From positions 55,425 to 119,424 of the forward strand of contig JAFIGY010000020.1 of NCBI GenBank assembly GCA_017849435.1: a stretch of 64,000 nucleotides of DNA. Direction: 5' to 3'. This document shows, in pieces, positions 38,799 through 48,128 of this stretch. Each line of letters begins with the position of its first letter. Position 1 is the first letter of the stretch. The translations under genes and the position numbers were made by a program. Below the pieces are notes generated by a model. That model did no database searches. It was given only the letters and a program-made list of their open reading frames with translations, and had not been told where the DNA came from. The DNA comes from Chitinophaga niabensis (GTDB taxonomy: Bacteria > Bacteroidota > Bacteroidia > Chitinophagales > Chitinophagaceae).

Positions 38799-40220
38799 TC
38801 AGGTCTTGGCTTCCTGGTACTGCCCGCCTTTCCCTCCCCCGCCGGTTTCGATCACGATCACCTGCGGCGTAGTGTACACCTGTACCGGTAAATGAATGAA
38901 ATACTGGTCTTTGGCCACCTCTTCCAGCTTGAACTGCTTCGTGCCGGCATAGGCTTTTTTCAGCTGTGTACCGGCAGGCGCCTTGATCTTCAGGATACCG
39001 CTCACGGGAACATTGAATACCACCATATTGATCTGGTTGCTCGCCGTGCGTTTGGTAAAGTAACCCCAATCCTGTTTCTCCCATCCGGCATAGTCACAAC
39101 CATAGATCACCTGTCCGTTCTGCTGCATCCAGTCACCGATGGTGTTGGCGATCTTCTGCTCCTCCGGACGGAAACTGCCGTCTCCCGCGGGACCAAAGTT
39201 CAGCAGGAAGTTACCGCCCATGGAAGTGGTTTGCACGAGCATTTCCAGGAGTTCGAGTGGTGTTTTGATATGGCTGATGCTCCAGTCCTTATGATATCCC
39301 CATTGATTTTCCGGTATGGTCATACAGGCTTCCCAGTCCCATTTGGTCACCTGCAGATCCTTAACGGGATTGGGTAAACGACGTTCATAACCGGATTCAT
39401 AATCTCCCATCAGCTGACCGTTGGAATCGAAGTGGCGTTTGCCATAATCATCGGCACGAAGGCGGCTGTTGACGATCACTCCGGGACGCACGCTTTTCAG
39501 CATCTTCTCCATTTCGTACGTCCACCAGCCATTCTTTTTGATGGAATTATCCCAGGTACCATCAAACCAGAAAGCTTTCACGGTAGGATAATTGGTGGCA
39601 AGCTCCTGCAATTGGTTACCGGCAAAATCAAGGAAACGGCGGAACGCAATGCTGTCCTCCGGTGTTTTAATATCATAGCGCCAGTCCGGGTGATGCCAGT
39701 CCAGCACGGAATAATAGAAATTCACATCGATCCCTTCCGCATTATACGCTTCTACCAGCTCCTTCAGGATGTCTTTCCCGTAAGGCGTTCTGCTGATGTT
39801 AAAATCCGTGTATTTACTGGGCCAGAGGCAAAAGCCCTCATGATGCTTCGTAGTGATGGTCATATATTTTACGCCCATCTTTTTAGCCAGCTTCGCCCAT
39901 TCCCGGGCATTGAACTTTTTTGGGTTGAACTGGTACATGAGGGAATCCCAGGTGGAAGTAGGGATATGTGCGCTTGACTTCAGGAATTCCGCGGCGTAGT
40001 TGTAGGTTTTCCCGTTCCAGACACCACCGGGAATGGCGTACAGCCCCCAATGGATAAACTGCCCGAAACGGTTGCTGCGCCATTTGTTCATGGCTTCGTC
40101 CGTACGCTTGCCGCTGTATTGCGCGCCATACTTCAGTGCGATCTGTTCCTTCTGTTGCGCCTGCGCATAAGATGCCGCCAGCATCGTCAGGCAAAGGCTC
40201 CAAATTTTTATGCTCTTCAT
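38799..40220 (-). CDS. GH29 alpha-L-fucosidase, exported
   Basis: Removes terminal L-fucose from glycans. Signal peptide of about 22 residues (cleavage near AQAQ). The (beta/alpha)8 catalytic domain begins with FGQFIHWGLYAIPGG near residue 52 and has TTKHHEGFCLWPS. Asp220 in AFWFDGTWDNS sits at the usual nucleophile position of GH29. After about residue 370 a beta-sandwich C-terminal domain follows. 473 residues, usual for the family. The gene stands alone between a terminator and a 207-base gap. It is likely periplasmic or secreted and would serve the glycan-uptake systems in the window. Confidence 0.93.
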   Translation of the reverse strand: MKSIKIWSLCLTMLAASYAQAQQKEQIALKYGAQYSGKRTDEAMNKWRSNRFGQFIHWGLYAIPGGVWNGKTYNYAAEFLKSSAHIPTSTWDSLMYQFNPKKFNAREWAKLAKKMGVKYMTITTKHHEGFCLWPSKYTDFNISRTPYGKDILKELVEAYNAEGIDVNFYYSVLDWHHPDWRYDIKTPEDSIAFRRFLDFAGNQLQELATNYPTVKAFWFDGTWDNSIKKNGWWTYEMEKMLKSVRPGVIVNSRLRADDYGKRHFDSNGQLMGDYESGYERRLPNPVKDLQVTKWDWEACMTIPENQWGYHKDWSISHIKTPLELLEMLVQTTSMGGNFLLNFGPAGDGSFRPEEQKIANTIGDWMQQNGQVIYGCDYAGWEKQDWGYFTKRTASNQINMVVFNVPVSGILKIKAPAGTQLKKAYAGTKQFKLEEVAKDQYFIHLPVQVYTTPQVIVIETGGGGKGGQYQEAKT

Positions 40221-40427
40221 GATATACAGGAGGCTTTACCAGCCCGGGTTTTATTTCAGTGACAAACACTTGTTCACTCAACCGGCTTTATACTGGCATT
40301 GCCTTTCAGAGGAGAGGGCGGACGGAGTCCCTCCACAAAAAGAGTAGCGCAATGATTTAGCAGAGAATGTATCTCACACCGGGAATAACCCGACTAAAAT
40401 ACAATTTGAACAATAAAAAGTGAAATA

Positions 40428-40856
40428 TTATGCCTTGGCTGGCCGGGGTGTACGCCAGTCGGAATCATAATATACGAAGAACGCCAGCCATATGCTCCTG
40501 GAAAGCCGCATCAACAAGGGCTGCATCACCACCAGTACTACGGAATTGAGTCCCAGCCACCAGATGAGACTGTTATCATAAAGGGAAAAGCCGGCCAGCA
40601 CCCACCAGGCTACGAAAGTGGACACGCTCAGCGCCACTGCCAGGGCATAGCTCACATAGCCGGTACCGAAATAAAAACCTGTTTCAGGTTCCGTGGCCTG
40701 CCCGCAAACGGGACAATACTCGTTCATTTTCATGAAGCTGCCGAGGCGGTAGGGGTTAGACTCCGCATACAGCTTGCCTCTGCGGCATCTTGGACATTTG
40801 TTCTGCAATACGCTCAATACGAGGTTCGGCTTGTGGTCATGTTTTTCTGCGCACAT
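40428..40856 (-). CDS. DUF983 membrane protein
   Basis: A 142-residue protein with an N-terminal zinc-ribbon-like pair of CxxC motifs (CPRCRRGKLY and CPVCG), GFYFGTGYVSYALAVALSV as the family core, and two to three membrane helices. The Cys spacing and the C-terminal SRSIWLAFFVYYD match DUF983. It lies 8 bases after the AraC-type gene on the same strand, so it may be co-transcribed with it. Function of the family is unknown. Confidence 0.88.
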   Translation of the reverse strand: MCAEKHDHKPNLVLSVLQNKCPRCRRGKLYAESNPYRLGSFMKMNEYCPVCGQATEPETGFYFGTGYVSYALAVALSVSTFVAWWVLAGFSLYDNSLIWWLGLNSVVLVVMQPLLMRLSRSIWLAFFVYYDSDWRTPRPAKA

Positions 40857-40864
40857 ATCGTTAA

Positions 40865-41731
40865 TCAGTTTAATTTTTTTCTGAATTCGTCTGGCGTAAT
40901 GCCTTCGTACTTCTTAAAAAAACGGTTGAAATAGGAATTATCCTGGAAGTTGAGATCATACGCAATCTGCGTCACGGTGAGATCTGCATTTGTCAACATC
41001 CGCTTCGCCTCGAGCAACACCCGTTCCCGGATCAGTTCCCCGGCCGTTTTCCCGAGGAGGTCCTGGCACAGGGCGTTCAGGTGATTGGGCGTGAGATAGA
41101 GCAATTCCGCATACTCCTTCGGCAGCCGGATATTCCGGTAGTGACGGTTGATCAGCTGCTGAAAATTCCGCAACACCAGCAACTTCTGCTGGGGGATCGC
41201 CTTCCGCTTCTCCTTCACGCTGGTCTTCTCAACGAACAGGAACAGCTCCAGCAGCAATACCCTCACCAGGTCCGTTTCCTCCTCTTCCGCCGCCTGTAAT
41301 ATCTTTTCAAACAGGGCCTCCGCTTCCGCCTGGTTGGCGGGGCGCACCGTCAGCACCTGATCCTGGCTGTTCCCGCTGAAAAAGGGGAAACGTTCCAGGT
41401 AATCGTGGTTCAGGAGGAAAGCATGAAACAGCGGGCCGGAAAAATGGATCACATATCCGTCCACATCCGGTTTGAAATGCCAGCTATGCACCTGTCCCGG
41501 TATCATGAAATATAACTGAAACGGCTGTACGGAGAAATTAGAAAAATCGATTGTATGCGTACCGTTTCCTTTTGTGAACATCACCAGGTGAAAGAAAGAA
41601 TGCCCGTGCTGCTGATGCACCCATTGCACGTTCCTTTTCAGGTAATGGCTAAGCCGCTCCACCAGCAGGTCGTGGCGACTGTTATTCAGACTAATGCTGC
41701 AAATATCATATACCGGGATGACTGGTTTCAT
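40865..41731 (-). CDS. AraC-family transcriptional regulator with cupin-like sensor
   Basis: 288 residues. The N-terminal half is an AraC ligand-binding beta-barrel (FHLVMFTKGNGTHTIDFSNF and MIPGQVHSWHFKPDVDGYVI). The C-terminal half carries the two helix-turn-helix units ending in FKKYEGITPDEFRKKL. It is divergent from the metal-efflux operon (start 41894), with 162 bases between, and might control DUF983 or its divergent neighbour. No metal-binding motif is seen, so its effector is more likely an organic molecule. Confidence 0.92.
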   Translation of the reverse strand: MKPVIPVYDICSISLNNSRHDLLVERLSHYLKRNVQWVHQQHGHSFFHLVMFTKGNGTHTIDFSNFSVQPFQLYFMIPGQVHSWHFKPDVDGYVIHFSGPLFHAFLLNHDYLERFPFFSGNSQDQVLTVRPANQAEAEALFEKILQAAEEEETDLVRVLLLELFLFVEKTSVKEKRKAIPQQKLLVLRNFQQLINRHYRNIRLPKEYAELLYLTPNHLNALCQDLLGKTAGELIRERVLLEAKRMLTNADLTVTQIAYDLNFQDNSYFNRFFKKYEGITPDEFRKKLN

Positions 41732-41840
41732 GATGTCGCAAAGTTACGCCGGAGGATGTGGCCTGCCAATGTCTGTTTACGGGTTTTATGGTACTTTTTA
41801 CCGGTTTAACAAAATGTTATATTTAATCTCCTTAATTTCT

Positions 41841-41860
41841 TTTTAAGGTCATTTTAAGGT
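41841..41860 (+). promoter_or_regulatory. 11-base-phased direct repeat before the metal-efflux operon
   Basis: TTTTAAGGT at 41841-41849 is repeated at 41852-41860, 11 bases apart. A third TTAA core lies another 11 bases upstream at 41832. Repeats with this phasing are typical of tandem OmpR/PhoB-family response-regulator sites. The second copy lies 20 bases before the -7 box, where a -33 element would be. Confidence 0.65.
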
Positions 41861-41879
41861 TAAAAGAACATTAAACGGC

Positions 41880-41887
41880 TATTTTTG
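41880..41887 (+). promoter_or_regulatory. -7 promoter box of the metal-efflux operon
   Basis: TATTTTTG fits TAnnTTTG. It ends only 6 bases before the ATG at 41894, so the transcript would have almost no leader. No TTTG -33 box is present; the direct repeat takes its place. Confidence 0.6.
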
Positions 41888-41893
41888 CGCCAC

Positions 41894-42259
41894 ATGCAAC
41901 GCCTGACCGCATACCTGTTCCTGCTGCTTCACCTGAACACCGGCATTTTCATCCCGGATGTACAGGAGACGGAGCTGCATGACAAATATGGCCGGGTGAT
42001 GGACGATGTGAATTCCGCGCTGGAGTATACGGTGCAGGAGGTGTTCGGGTACGATGATCCCAGCCCGGAGGATGAGGACGATAATCAGCCCTGTTTTTAT
42101 CAGCAGGTGAGCGTACAATATTATATTGTGAGTCCGCCCCTCTGCTATGAAGATCCTCAGGATCACACCATAGCGGCATTCATTTACCCGGAAAGCATCC
42201 TGCAAAAGCTGCAATCCGTTCCCCTGGACATTCTCACGCCACCACCCAACCAGGCGTGA
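41894..42259 (+). CDS. small acidic exported protein at the head of the CzcCBA operon
   Basis: 121 residues from the ATG at 41894. A hydrophobic N-terminus (LTAYLFLLLHLNTGIFI) looks like a signal peptide. The mature part is acidic, with the run DDPSPEDEDDNQ and Cys, His and Asp residues (ETELHDKYGR, LCYEDPQDH) that could bind metal. No known domain was recognised. It is read 73 bases before CzcC on the same strand, behind a promoter with phased repeats. Its place suggests a metal-related accessory or sensing role, but this is an inference from position and composition. Confidence 0.7.
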   Translation: MQRLTAYLFLLLHLNTGIFIPDVQETELHDKYGRVMDDVNSALEYTVQEVFGYDDPSPEDEDDNQPCFYQQVSVQYYIVSPPLCYEDPQDHTIAAFIYPESILQKLQSVPLDILTPPPNQA

Positions 42260-42332
42260 TCTTTTTTCATCGCATCATTTTATTCATAGAAGGCAGACCC
42301 TGACGGTCTGACAAACGATCAATCCAAAACGA

Positions 42333-43598
42333 ATGACTGGCAAACGCAATTTGCTGTTCGTTATCGGTTTGCTGATAACGGGCACTTGCCTGCACGCGCA
42401 GGATAGTATACACATCACGCTGCCGCAGGCGGAAAAACAGTTCCTGGAGCGCAACCTGGCGCTACTGGCGGAGAAATACAACATTTCCCTCGCCCAGGCC
42501 GAAGTGATCCAGGCCAGATTGTACAACAATCCCAATCTGAGCCTTCAGGGGGCCGTCTACAATCCGGAAACAAAGCAGTGGGCGGATGTGGGAAGCCAGT
42601 CCGGGCAATACGCCATCCAGCTCCAGCAGTTGATAATGCTGGCGGGCAAGCGGAACAAACAGGTGAAACTCGCACGTACAGAAGTGGCCATGGCGGAGAA
42701 TCAGTTCTTCGATCTTTTGCGCACCCTCGGATTTTCGCTGCGCAGTAATTTTTACAAGGCCTACTATTTACAGAATTCCGTGCGGGCGTTCAAACTCCAG
42801 GTTGAAACGCTGGAAAAACTCAACGATAATTATACGACGCTGCAGGCCAAGGGGGTAATCTCCCTCAAGGATGCGGTAAGGGTGAGATCCCTGCTTTACA
42901 GTCTCAAAGCTGAACAAACCGCCATACAAAACGATCTGAACGATGTGGAAGCGGAATTACAACTTCTGCTCAGGAACAATCTCGCCGTATTCATCCCCGA
43001 ACCTGATACGAAAAATATTCCGGCGATAAAAGACCTGTCCCTGCAAATGCTGCTGGATACGGCTTATGCTAATCGCCAGGACCTTCAGCTGGCCAGGAAC
43101 ACGCATCGTTACAGCGAACAAAACTATGCCCTGCAAAAAGCGCTCGCCGTGCCAGACCTGACCGTTGGTGCTGCGTTCGATAAAAGAGGCAGTTACGTGA
43201 CCAATTCCAGCCTGCTGAATGTGGCAATGGACCTGCCTTTCTTTAACCGCAACCAGGGACATATCAAAGCGGCGAAGCTCAGCATTGAGCAGAATAAGCT
43301 TTTACTGGAGCAACAAACGGCTACCGTGGAGAATGAGGTACGCACAGCCTATATCAAAGCCGTTACCACCGACAATCTCAACAGGTCCGTAGACCCTGCC
43401 TTCCGCGGGCAGTTCGAGTCGCTGCTTAACAGCGTGATGGAACACCTGCTGAAAAAAGAGATCAGCCTACTGGAGTTTACGGATTTCTACGACTCCTACA
43501 AGCAGAACATCCTGCAATTGAACGACGTACAGAACAACCGGATGCAGGCCGTTGAAACGCTGAACTACGCTATCGGAAAAAATTTACTGAATAATTAA
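42333..43598 (+). CDS. CzcC/TolC-type outer-membrane channel of an RND metal efflux system
   Basis: Outer-membrane factor of the CzcCBA-type tripartite pump. Signal peptide of about 22 residues (ending CLHAQ), then two OEP domains of long coiled-coil helices (ITLPQAEKQFLERNLALLAE at the start, AVYNPETKQWADVGSQSGQY in the beta region, VALDLPFFNRNQGHIKAA-like segment in repeat two). 421 residues, a normal CzcC length. The stop is 12 bases before the adaptor gene. Confidence 0.9.
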   Translation: MTGKRNLLFVIGLLITGTCLHAQDSIHITLPQAEKQFLERNLALLAEKYNISLAQAEVIQARLYNNPNLSLQGAVYNPETKQWADVGSQSGQYAIQLQQLIMLAGKRNKQVKLARTEVAMAENQFFDLLRTLGFSLRSNFYKAYYLQNSVRAFKLQVETLEKLNDNYTTLQAKGVISLKDAVRVRSLLYSLKAEQTAIQNDLNDVEAELQLLLRNNLAVFIPEPDTKNIPAIKDLSLQMLLDTAYANRQDLQLARNTHRYSEQNYALQKALAVPDLTVGAAFDKRGSYVTNSSLLNVAMDLPFFNRNQGHIKAAKLSIEQNKLLLEQQTATVENEVRTAYIKAVTTDNLNRSVDPAFRGQFESLLNSVMEHLLKKEISLLEFTDFYDSYKQNILQLNDVQNNRMQAVETLNYAIGKNLLNN

Positions 43599-43610
43599 TG
43601 CATATACAGA

Positions 43611-44699
43611 ATGAGATCGCTTTTTTTATACCTGATGATCTTCGCCGGCGGATGGACGCTCACTTCCTGCCAGTCAAAAGCCACCGTGGCCGGAAAGAAA
43701 GATGACAAACCGCTGTCAGACAGCCTCCTTGCAGCACTGCAAACAGCGCCTGCAACCCTCGAAGAAATGACCGATGTGGTAAAACTGAACGGCAAGATCC
43801 AGCCCACGGAAAATAAACAGGCCAAAGTATATGCCCTTGTAAGCGGACGTGTACAAGCCGTAAAAGTGGAGCTGGGCGATTATGTGCATAAAGGCGATGT
43901 GCTGGCAGTGCTCCAAAGCAGCGAGGTAGCCACGGTCACCAACGATCTTACGCTCGCCGATGCCAACGTGCAGATAGCAGCGAAGAACATGGAAACGAAA
44001 AAATCCCTCTTCCAGAGCAACCTGGTCACCGAACAGGAATACCTCAACGCACAAATTGAATACAACAAGGCAAAGTCCGAACTGGAACGCGCCAGGAAAA
44101 TCTCCCAGATCACCGGCGGATCCAACGGCGCCGGATATACGATCAAAGCCCCCATCCCCGGGAGCATCATAGAAAAAAACATTACTGGCAACTCGGAAGT
44201 AAGGCAGGATAACAGCGCCAACCTCTTTACGATCGCAGACCTCTCTACTGTATGGGTAATCGCTAACGTATACGAATCGGATATCAACAAAATCCACCTC
44301 GGCGATGCAGTGCGGGTCACCACCCTCGCGGATACGGAGAAGGAATATACCGGTAAGGTAGACAAGATCTACAACGTGCTCGATCCCACCAGTCGTACCA
44401 TGAAAGTGCGCATCAGCATGGCGAATCCCAAAAACGAACTGAAACCGGAAATGTTTGCACGCATCTACGTTTCTTCCAACGCCGGCAGCGAAAAGAAGCT
44501 TTGCATCCCCGCACAGGCGATCGTGCTGGACAACAGCAAACGTTTCGTGATCGTGAAAAAAGGACAGAGCCTCTCCATCCGGGAAGTGAAGATCATCAAA
44601 CGCCTGGAAGACAAGGCGTTCATAGAAGGGCTGAGCGAAGGGGAACAGGTAGTGACCCAGGCCCAGGTATTCGTCTATGATGCATTAAACGTGAAATAA
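43611..44699 (+). CDS. CzcB-type periplasmic adaptor of the RND metal pump
   Basis: Membrane fusion protein of the pump, 362 residues. It begins with a lipobox-like signal (WTLTSC). In order: first barrel-sandwich half (AKVYALVSGRVQAVKVELGD), alpha-hairpin at about 115-160, returning half (YTIKAPIPGSIIEKNITGNS), beta-barrel (WVIANVYESDINKIHLGDAV) and membrane-proximal domain at the end. It is one base away from the RND pump gene. The long His-rich N-terminal metal chelator of some CzcB proteins is not seen. Confidence 0.92.
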   Translation: MRSLFLYLMIFAGGWTLTSCQSKATVAGKKDDKPLSDSLLAALQTAPATLEEMTDVVKLNGKIQPTENKQAKVYALVSGRVQAVKVELGDYVHKGDVLAVLQSSEVATVTNDLTLADANVQIAAKNMETKKSLFQSNLVTEQEYLNAQIEYNKAKSELERARKISQITGGSNGAGYTIKAPIPGSIIEKNITGNSEVRQDNSANLFTIADLSTVWVIANVYESDINKIHLGDAVRVTTLADTEKEYTGKVDKIYNVLDPTSRTMKVRISMANPKNELKPEMFARIYVSSNAGSEKKLCIPAQAIVLDNSKRFVIVKKGQSLSIREVKIIKRLEDKAFIEGLSEGEQVVTQAQVFVYDALNVK

Positions 44700-44700
44700 C

Positions 44701-47700
44701 ATGACTAAATTCATAAAAGGGATCATTGCCTTTTCACTCAAGAACAGGCTGTTCATTTTTTTAGCCACGCTCTTGCTGATCATCTGGGGCGGTATCGCCT
44801 ACAAGAATATCCCGATCGAGGCTTTCCCGGATGTGACCAATACCCAGATCACCATCATCACCCAATGGCCGGGCAGAAGCGCGGAAGAAGTGGAGAAATT
44901 CGTGACCGTCCCTATCGAGATCGCGATGAACCCGGTGCAAAAGAAAACGTCCGTTCGCTCTACCACGGTTTTCGGCCTGTCGGTGATCAAGGTGATATTT
45001 GAAGATGGCGTGGATGATCCTTACGCCCGTCAACAGGTGAATAACCTGCTGCGGGATGTTTCCCTGCCCGAAAGCGCGGATCCGGATGTACAGCCGCCTA
45101 CCGGTCCCACCGGTGAAATATTCCGTTACACGCTCTCCAGCACTGCCAGGTCCGTACAGGAATTAAAAACGCTGCAGGACTGGGTGATCGAGCGCCGCCT
45201 GCTGGGTGTGCCGGGCGTAGGCGACGTCGTGAGCTTCGGCGGTGAGGTGAAAACCTACGAGATCAAAGTGAACCCGCATAAACTGGCGTCTTACGACATC
45301 ACACCGCTGGACGTATACGAGGCCGTGTCCAAAAGCAATATCAATGTTGGAGGCGATGTGATCGTGGATAATTCACAGGCTTATGTGGTACGTGGCATCG
45401 GTCTGCTGAACAATGTGCCGGATATCCGCAACATCATCGTCAATAATATCAATGGAACACCCATCCTCGTGAAAGACATTGCGGACGTGGAAATTTCTCC
45501 CCTGCCCCGTCTCGGCCAGGTAGGCCGCGATCTCCAGAACGATGTGGTAGAAGGGATCGTGGTGATGCGCAAAGGCGAAAATCCCAGCCAGGTGATCAAT
45601 CGCGTGCAGGAGAAGATCGACTATCTCAACGAAAAAGTACTGCCCCCGGATGTGAAGATCAATACCTTCTACAACCGGAACACGCTCATCGAATTTGCAA
45701 CACATACTGTACTGCATAATATGCTGGAAGGGATCATCTTCGTAACGGTGATCGTATTCGTGTTCATGGCGGACTGGCGTACAACCGTGACCGTAGCCAT
45801 CGTGATCCCGCTGGCATTATTGTTCGCTTTTATCTGCCTTACCCTCAAGGGCATGTCCGCCAACCTGCTCTCCATGGGTGCTATCGACTTCGGGATCATT
45901 ATTGACGGGGCCGTGGTGATGGTGGAAGGGATATTTGTGGTGCTGGACCATCGCGCCCATAAAGTGGGCATGGAGCGGTTCAATAAGATGTCCAAACTCG
46001 GATTGATCAAAAATACCGGCGGTGAACTCGGGAAAGCAGTATTTTTCTCCAAACTCATCATCATCGCCGCCCTGCTGCCGATCTTCTCCTTCGAGAAAGT
46101 GGAAGGCAAGATGTTCTCTCCGCTTGCCTGGACGCTTGGTTTCGCCCTGCTCGGCGCCCTCATCCTCACGCTCACACTGGTGCCGCTGCTGAGCAGCCTT
46201 CTCCTGAGGAAAAACGTGCGGGAAAAGCACAATCCTTTCGTGGAAGTGTTGACGAACGGCGTCATGAAACTATTCTCCTTCACGTACAAACAGAAATTCC
46301 TGACACTGCTGGTATCAGCCGGCGTTGTAGTGATGGGCCTGTTCTGCTTCAAATTCCTGGGAACGGAATTCCTGCCGGAACTGGATGAAGGCGCTATCTA
46401 CATCCGCGCCACCTGTCCGCTCAGCATTTCCCTCGAAGAATCCCGGGACCTCGCGAACAAGATGCGCCGCATGATCCGGGAATTCCCCGAAGTAAAACAG
46501 GTGATGTCCCAAACCGGCCGCCCCAACGATGGTACAGACGCTACCGGGTTCTATAATATAGAATTCCATGTGGACATCTACCCGAAGAAAGAATGGAAAA
46601 GCGGGATCAGCAAGGAAGAGCTGATCGAAAGGATGCAGAAAAAACTGGGGGTGATGCCCGGTGTGAATCTCAACTTCTCCCAGCCGATCATGGATAACGT
46701 GGAAGAAGCCGTATCCGGGGTGAAAGGATCCCTGTGCGTGAAGATCTATGGGGACAGCCTTTCTTATACCGAAGCGCGGGCCAACGAAATATATGATGTG
46801 ATGAAAGACGTTCAGGGGGTGGAAGACCTTGGTGTGATCCGCAACATCGGTCAGCCTGAAATGCGCATCGAGCTGGATGAGAACAAGCTGGCGCTCTACG
46901 GCGTCACCACTGCAGATGCTAATGCCACCATCGAAATGGCGATCGGCGGGAAGGCCATTTCGCAGATTTATGAAGGCGAGAAGAAATTCCAACTCCGCCT
47001 TCGTTACCTCGATCAGTACCGGAATAATGCGGAATCCATCAGCAATCTGCTCGTACCCTCCATCCACGGCAACAAAGTGCCTGTCAAAAATATTGCGAAG
47101 ATCACAACGTTGACTGGCCCCAGTATTGTTTTCCGGGACGACAACGAGCGTTTCACCGCTGTGAAATTCTCTGTCCGCGGCCGGGATATGGGTAGCACCA
47201 TCGCGGAAGCGCAGGAAAAAGTGAACAAAACCGTACACCTCGAGAAAGGTTATCATATGCAATGGGCCGGTGATTTCGAAAACCAGCAGCGCGCCTCCAA
47301 ACGGTTGATGCAGGTAGTGCCCGTCAGCCTTTTGATCATCTTCCTCATCCTGTTCATCATGTTCGGAAACATCAAGGATGCAGGCATGGTACTGCTGAAC
47401 GTGCCTTTCGCCATCATCGGCGGCATCGGGGCTTTGCTGGTAACGAATACCAACTTCAGTATCTCTGCCGGTATCGGTTTCATTGCCCTGTTCGGTATCT
47501 GTATCCAGAACGGGGTGATCCTGATCTCCGTATTTAAAAAGAACCTGCAGGCAGGCCGCAGGCAGCGCGATGCACTGGAAAACGCCATCAAATACGGATT
47601 GCGGACGAGGGTAAGGCCAGTGATCATGACCGCGCTCATGGCTGCTATCGGGTTATTGCCCGCTGCATTGTCAAAAGGCATCGGATCTGAAACATCCCGG

Positions 47701-47805
47701 CCGCTGGCCATTGTGGTGATCGGCGGTTTGATCACTGCCACGATATTAACACTACTCGTATTCCCGCTATTCTTCTATTTGGGATACCGAAGATCGAAAC
47801 ATTGA
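44701..47805 (+). CDS. CzcA/CusA-family heavy-metal RND pump
   Basis: Proton-driven inner-membrane pump, 1034 residues, twelve helices with two large periplasmic loops. Metal specificity can be read from the fourth helix: DFGIIIDGAVVMVEG contains Asp396, Asp402 and Glu409, the same spacing as the Asp/Asp/Glu triad of CzcA, so divalent ions (Co, Zn, Cd or Ni) are more likely than Cu/Ag, whose pumps differ here. The first periplasmic loop starts with NIPIEAFPDVTNTQITIITQ. The helix group near 330-480 and the C-terminal group (GFIALFGICIQNGVILISVF) are typical. A bidirectional terminator follows. Confidence 0.94.
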   Translation: MTKFIKGIIAFSLKNRLFIFLATLLLIIWGGIAYKNIPIEAFPDVTNTQITIITQWPGRSAEEVEKFVTVPIEIAMNPVQKKTSVRSTTVFGLSVIKVIFEDGVDDPYARQQVNNLLRDVSLPESADPDVQPPTGPTGEIFRYTLSSTARSVQELKTLQDWVIERRLLGVPGVGDVVSFGGEVKTYEIKVNPHKLASYDITPLDVYEAVSKSNINVGGDVIVDNSQAYVVRGIGLLNNVPDIRNIIVNNINGTPILVKDIADVEISPLPRLGQVGRDLQNDVVEGIVVMRKGENPSQVINRVQEKIDYLNEKVLPPDVKINTFYNRNTLIEFATHTVLHNMLEGIIFVTVIVFVFMADWRTTVTVAIVIPLALLFAFICLTLKGMSANLLSMGAIDFGIIIDGAVVMVEGIFVVLDHRAHKVGMERFNKMSKLGLIKNTGGELGKAVFFSKLIIIAALLPIFSFEKVEGKMFSPLAWTLGFALLGALILTLTLVPLLSSLLLRKNVREKHNPFVEVLTNGVMKLFSFTYKQKFLTLLVSAGVVVMGLFCFKFLGTEFLPELDEGAIYIRATCPLSISLEESRDLANKMRRMIREFPEVKQVMSQTGRPNDGTDATGFYNIEFHVDIYPKKEWKSGISKEELIERMQKKLGVMPGVNLNFSQPIMDNVEEAVSGVKGSLCVKIYGDSLSYTEARANEIYDVMKDVQGVEDLGVIRNIGQPEMRIELDENKLALYGVTTADANATIEMAIGGKAISQIYEGEKKFQLRLRYLDQYRNNAESISNLLVPSIHGNKVPVKNIAKITTLTGPSIVFRDDNERFTAVKFSVRGRDMGSTIAEAQEKVNKTVHLEKGYHMQWAGDFENQQRASKRLMQVVPVSLLIIFLILFIMFGNIKDAGMVLLNVPFAIIGGIGALLVTNTNFSISAGIGFIALFGICIQNGVILISVFKKNLQAGRRQRDALENAIKYGLRTRVRPVIMTALMAAIGLLPAALSKGIGSETSRPLAIVVIGGLITATILTLLVFPLFFYLGYRRSKH

Positions 47806-47812
47806 TAAAACG

Positions 47813-47845
47813 AAAAGAGGGCTGACCATCATCAGCCCTCTTTTT
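47813..47845 (+). terminator. bidirectional terminator between the metal-efflux operon and the Gre-like gene
   Basis: GAGGGCTGA pairs with TCAGCCCTC (9 perfect pairs) around CCATCA, with A-rich sequence before and five T after, so it works for both strands. It touches the stop of the minus-strand gene at 47844. Confidence 0.88.
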
Positions 47846-48104
47846 ATTCCGGGTTGATCACTTCCAGTATCTGGAAGGTCTTTTTGCCCGAAGGTACATT
47901 CCACATCACCTCTTCTCCTTCCCGGAAGCCCATCAGCGCCGCACCGGCGGGAGTGGCCACCGACACCCTGCGCTGGCGGATATCCGCCTCTTCCGGCGCT
48001 ACCAGTATCATTTCAATCACTTTATCGCTGTTCTTCTCCTTTACTTTCACCCTGGAATGCAGACGTATCACATCTTCTTCCTGTTTAACATTTTGCATAA
48101 CCAT
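47844..48104 (-). CDS. GreA/GreB C-terminal-domain protein (Rnk-like)
   Basis: An 86-residue protein that has the FKBP-like C-terminal domain of transcript-cleavage factors without the coiled coil that enters the RNA polymerase channel. VIRLHSRVKVKEKNSDKVIE opens the domain and SVATPAGAALMGFREGEEV is the signature, followed by VPSGKKTFQILEV. Such short proteins are related to the nucleoside diphosphate kinase regulator Rnk. It probably binds RNA polymerase; function otherwise unknown. A small membrane protein gene lies 24 bases upstream on the same strand. Confidence 0.88.
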   Translation of the reverse strand: MVMQNVKQEEDVIRLHSRVKVKEKNSDKVIEMILVAPEEADIRQRRVSVATPAGAALMGFREGEEVMWNVPSGKKTFQILEVINPE

Positions 48105-48128
48105 TACATTTTAAAAATGAATAAAGAC

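Noticed and set aside
46315-47262. 315-residue frame opposite the RND pump
   Set aside because: It is a shadow of the pump gene, rich in His and Phe with no domain.
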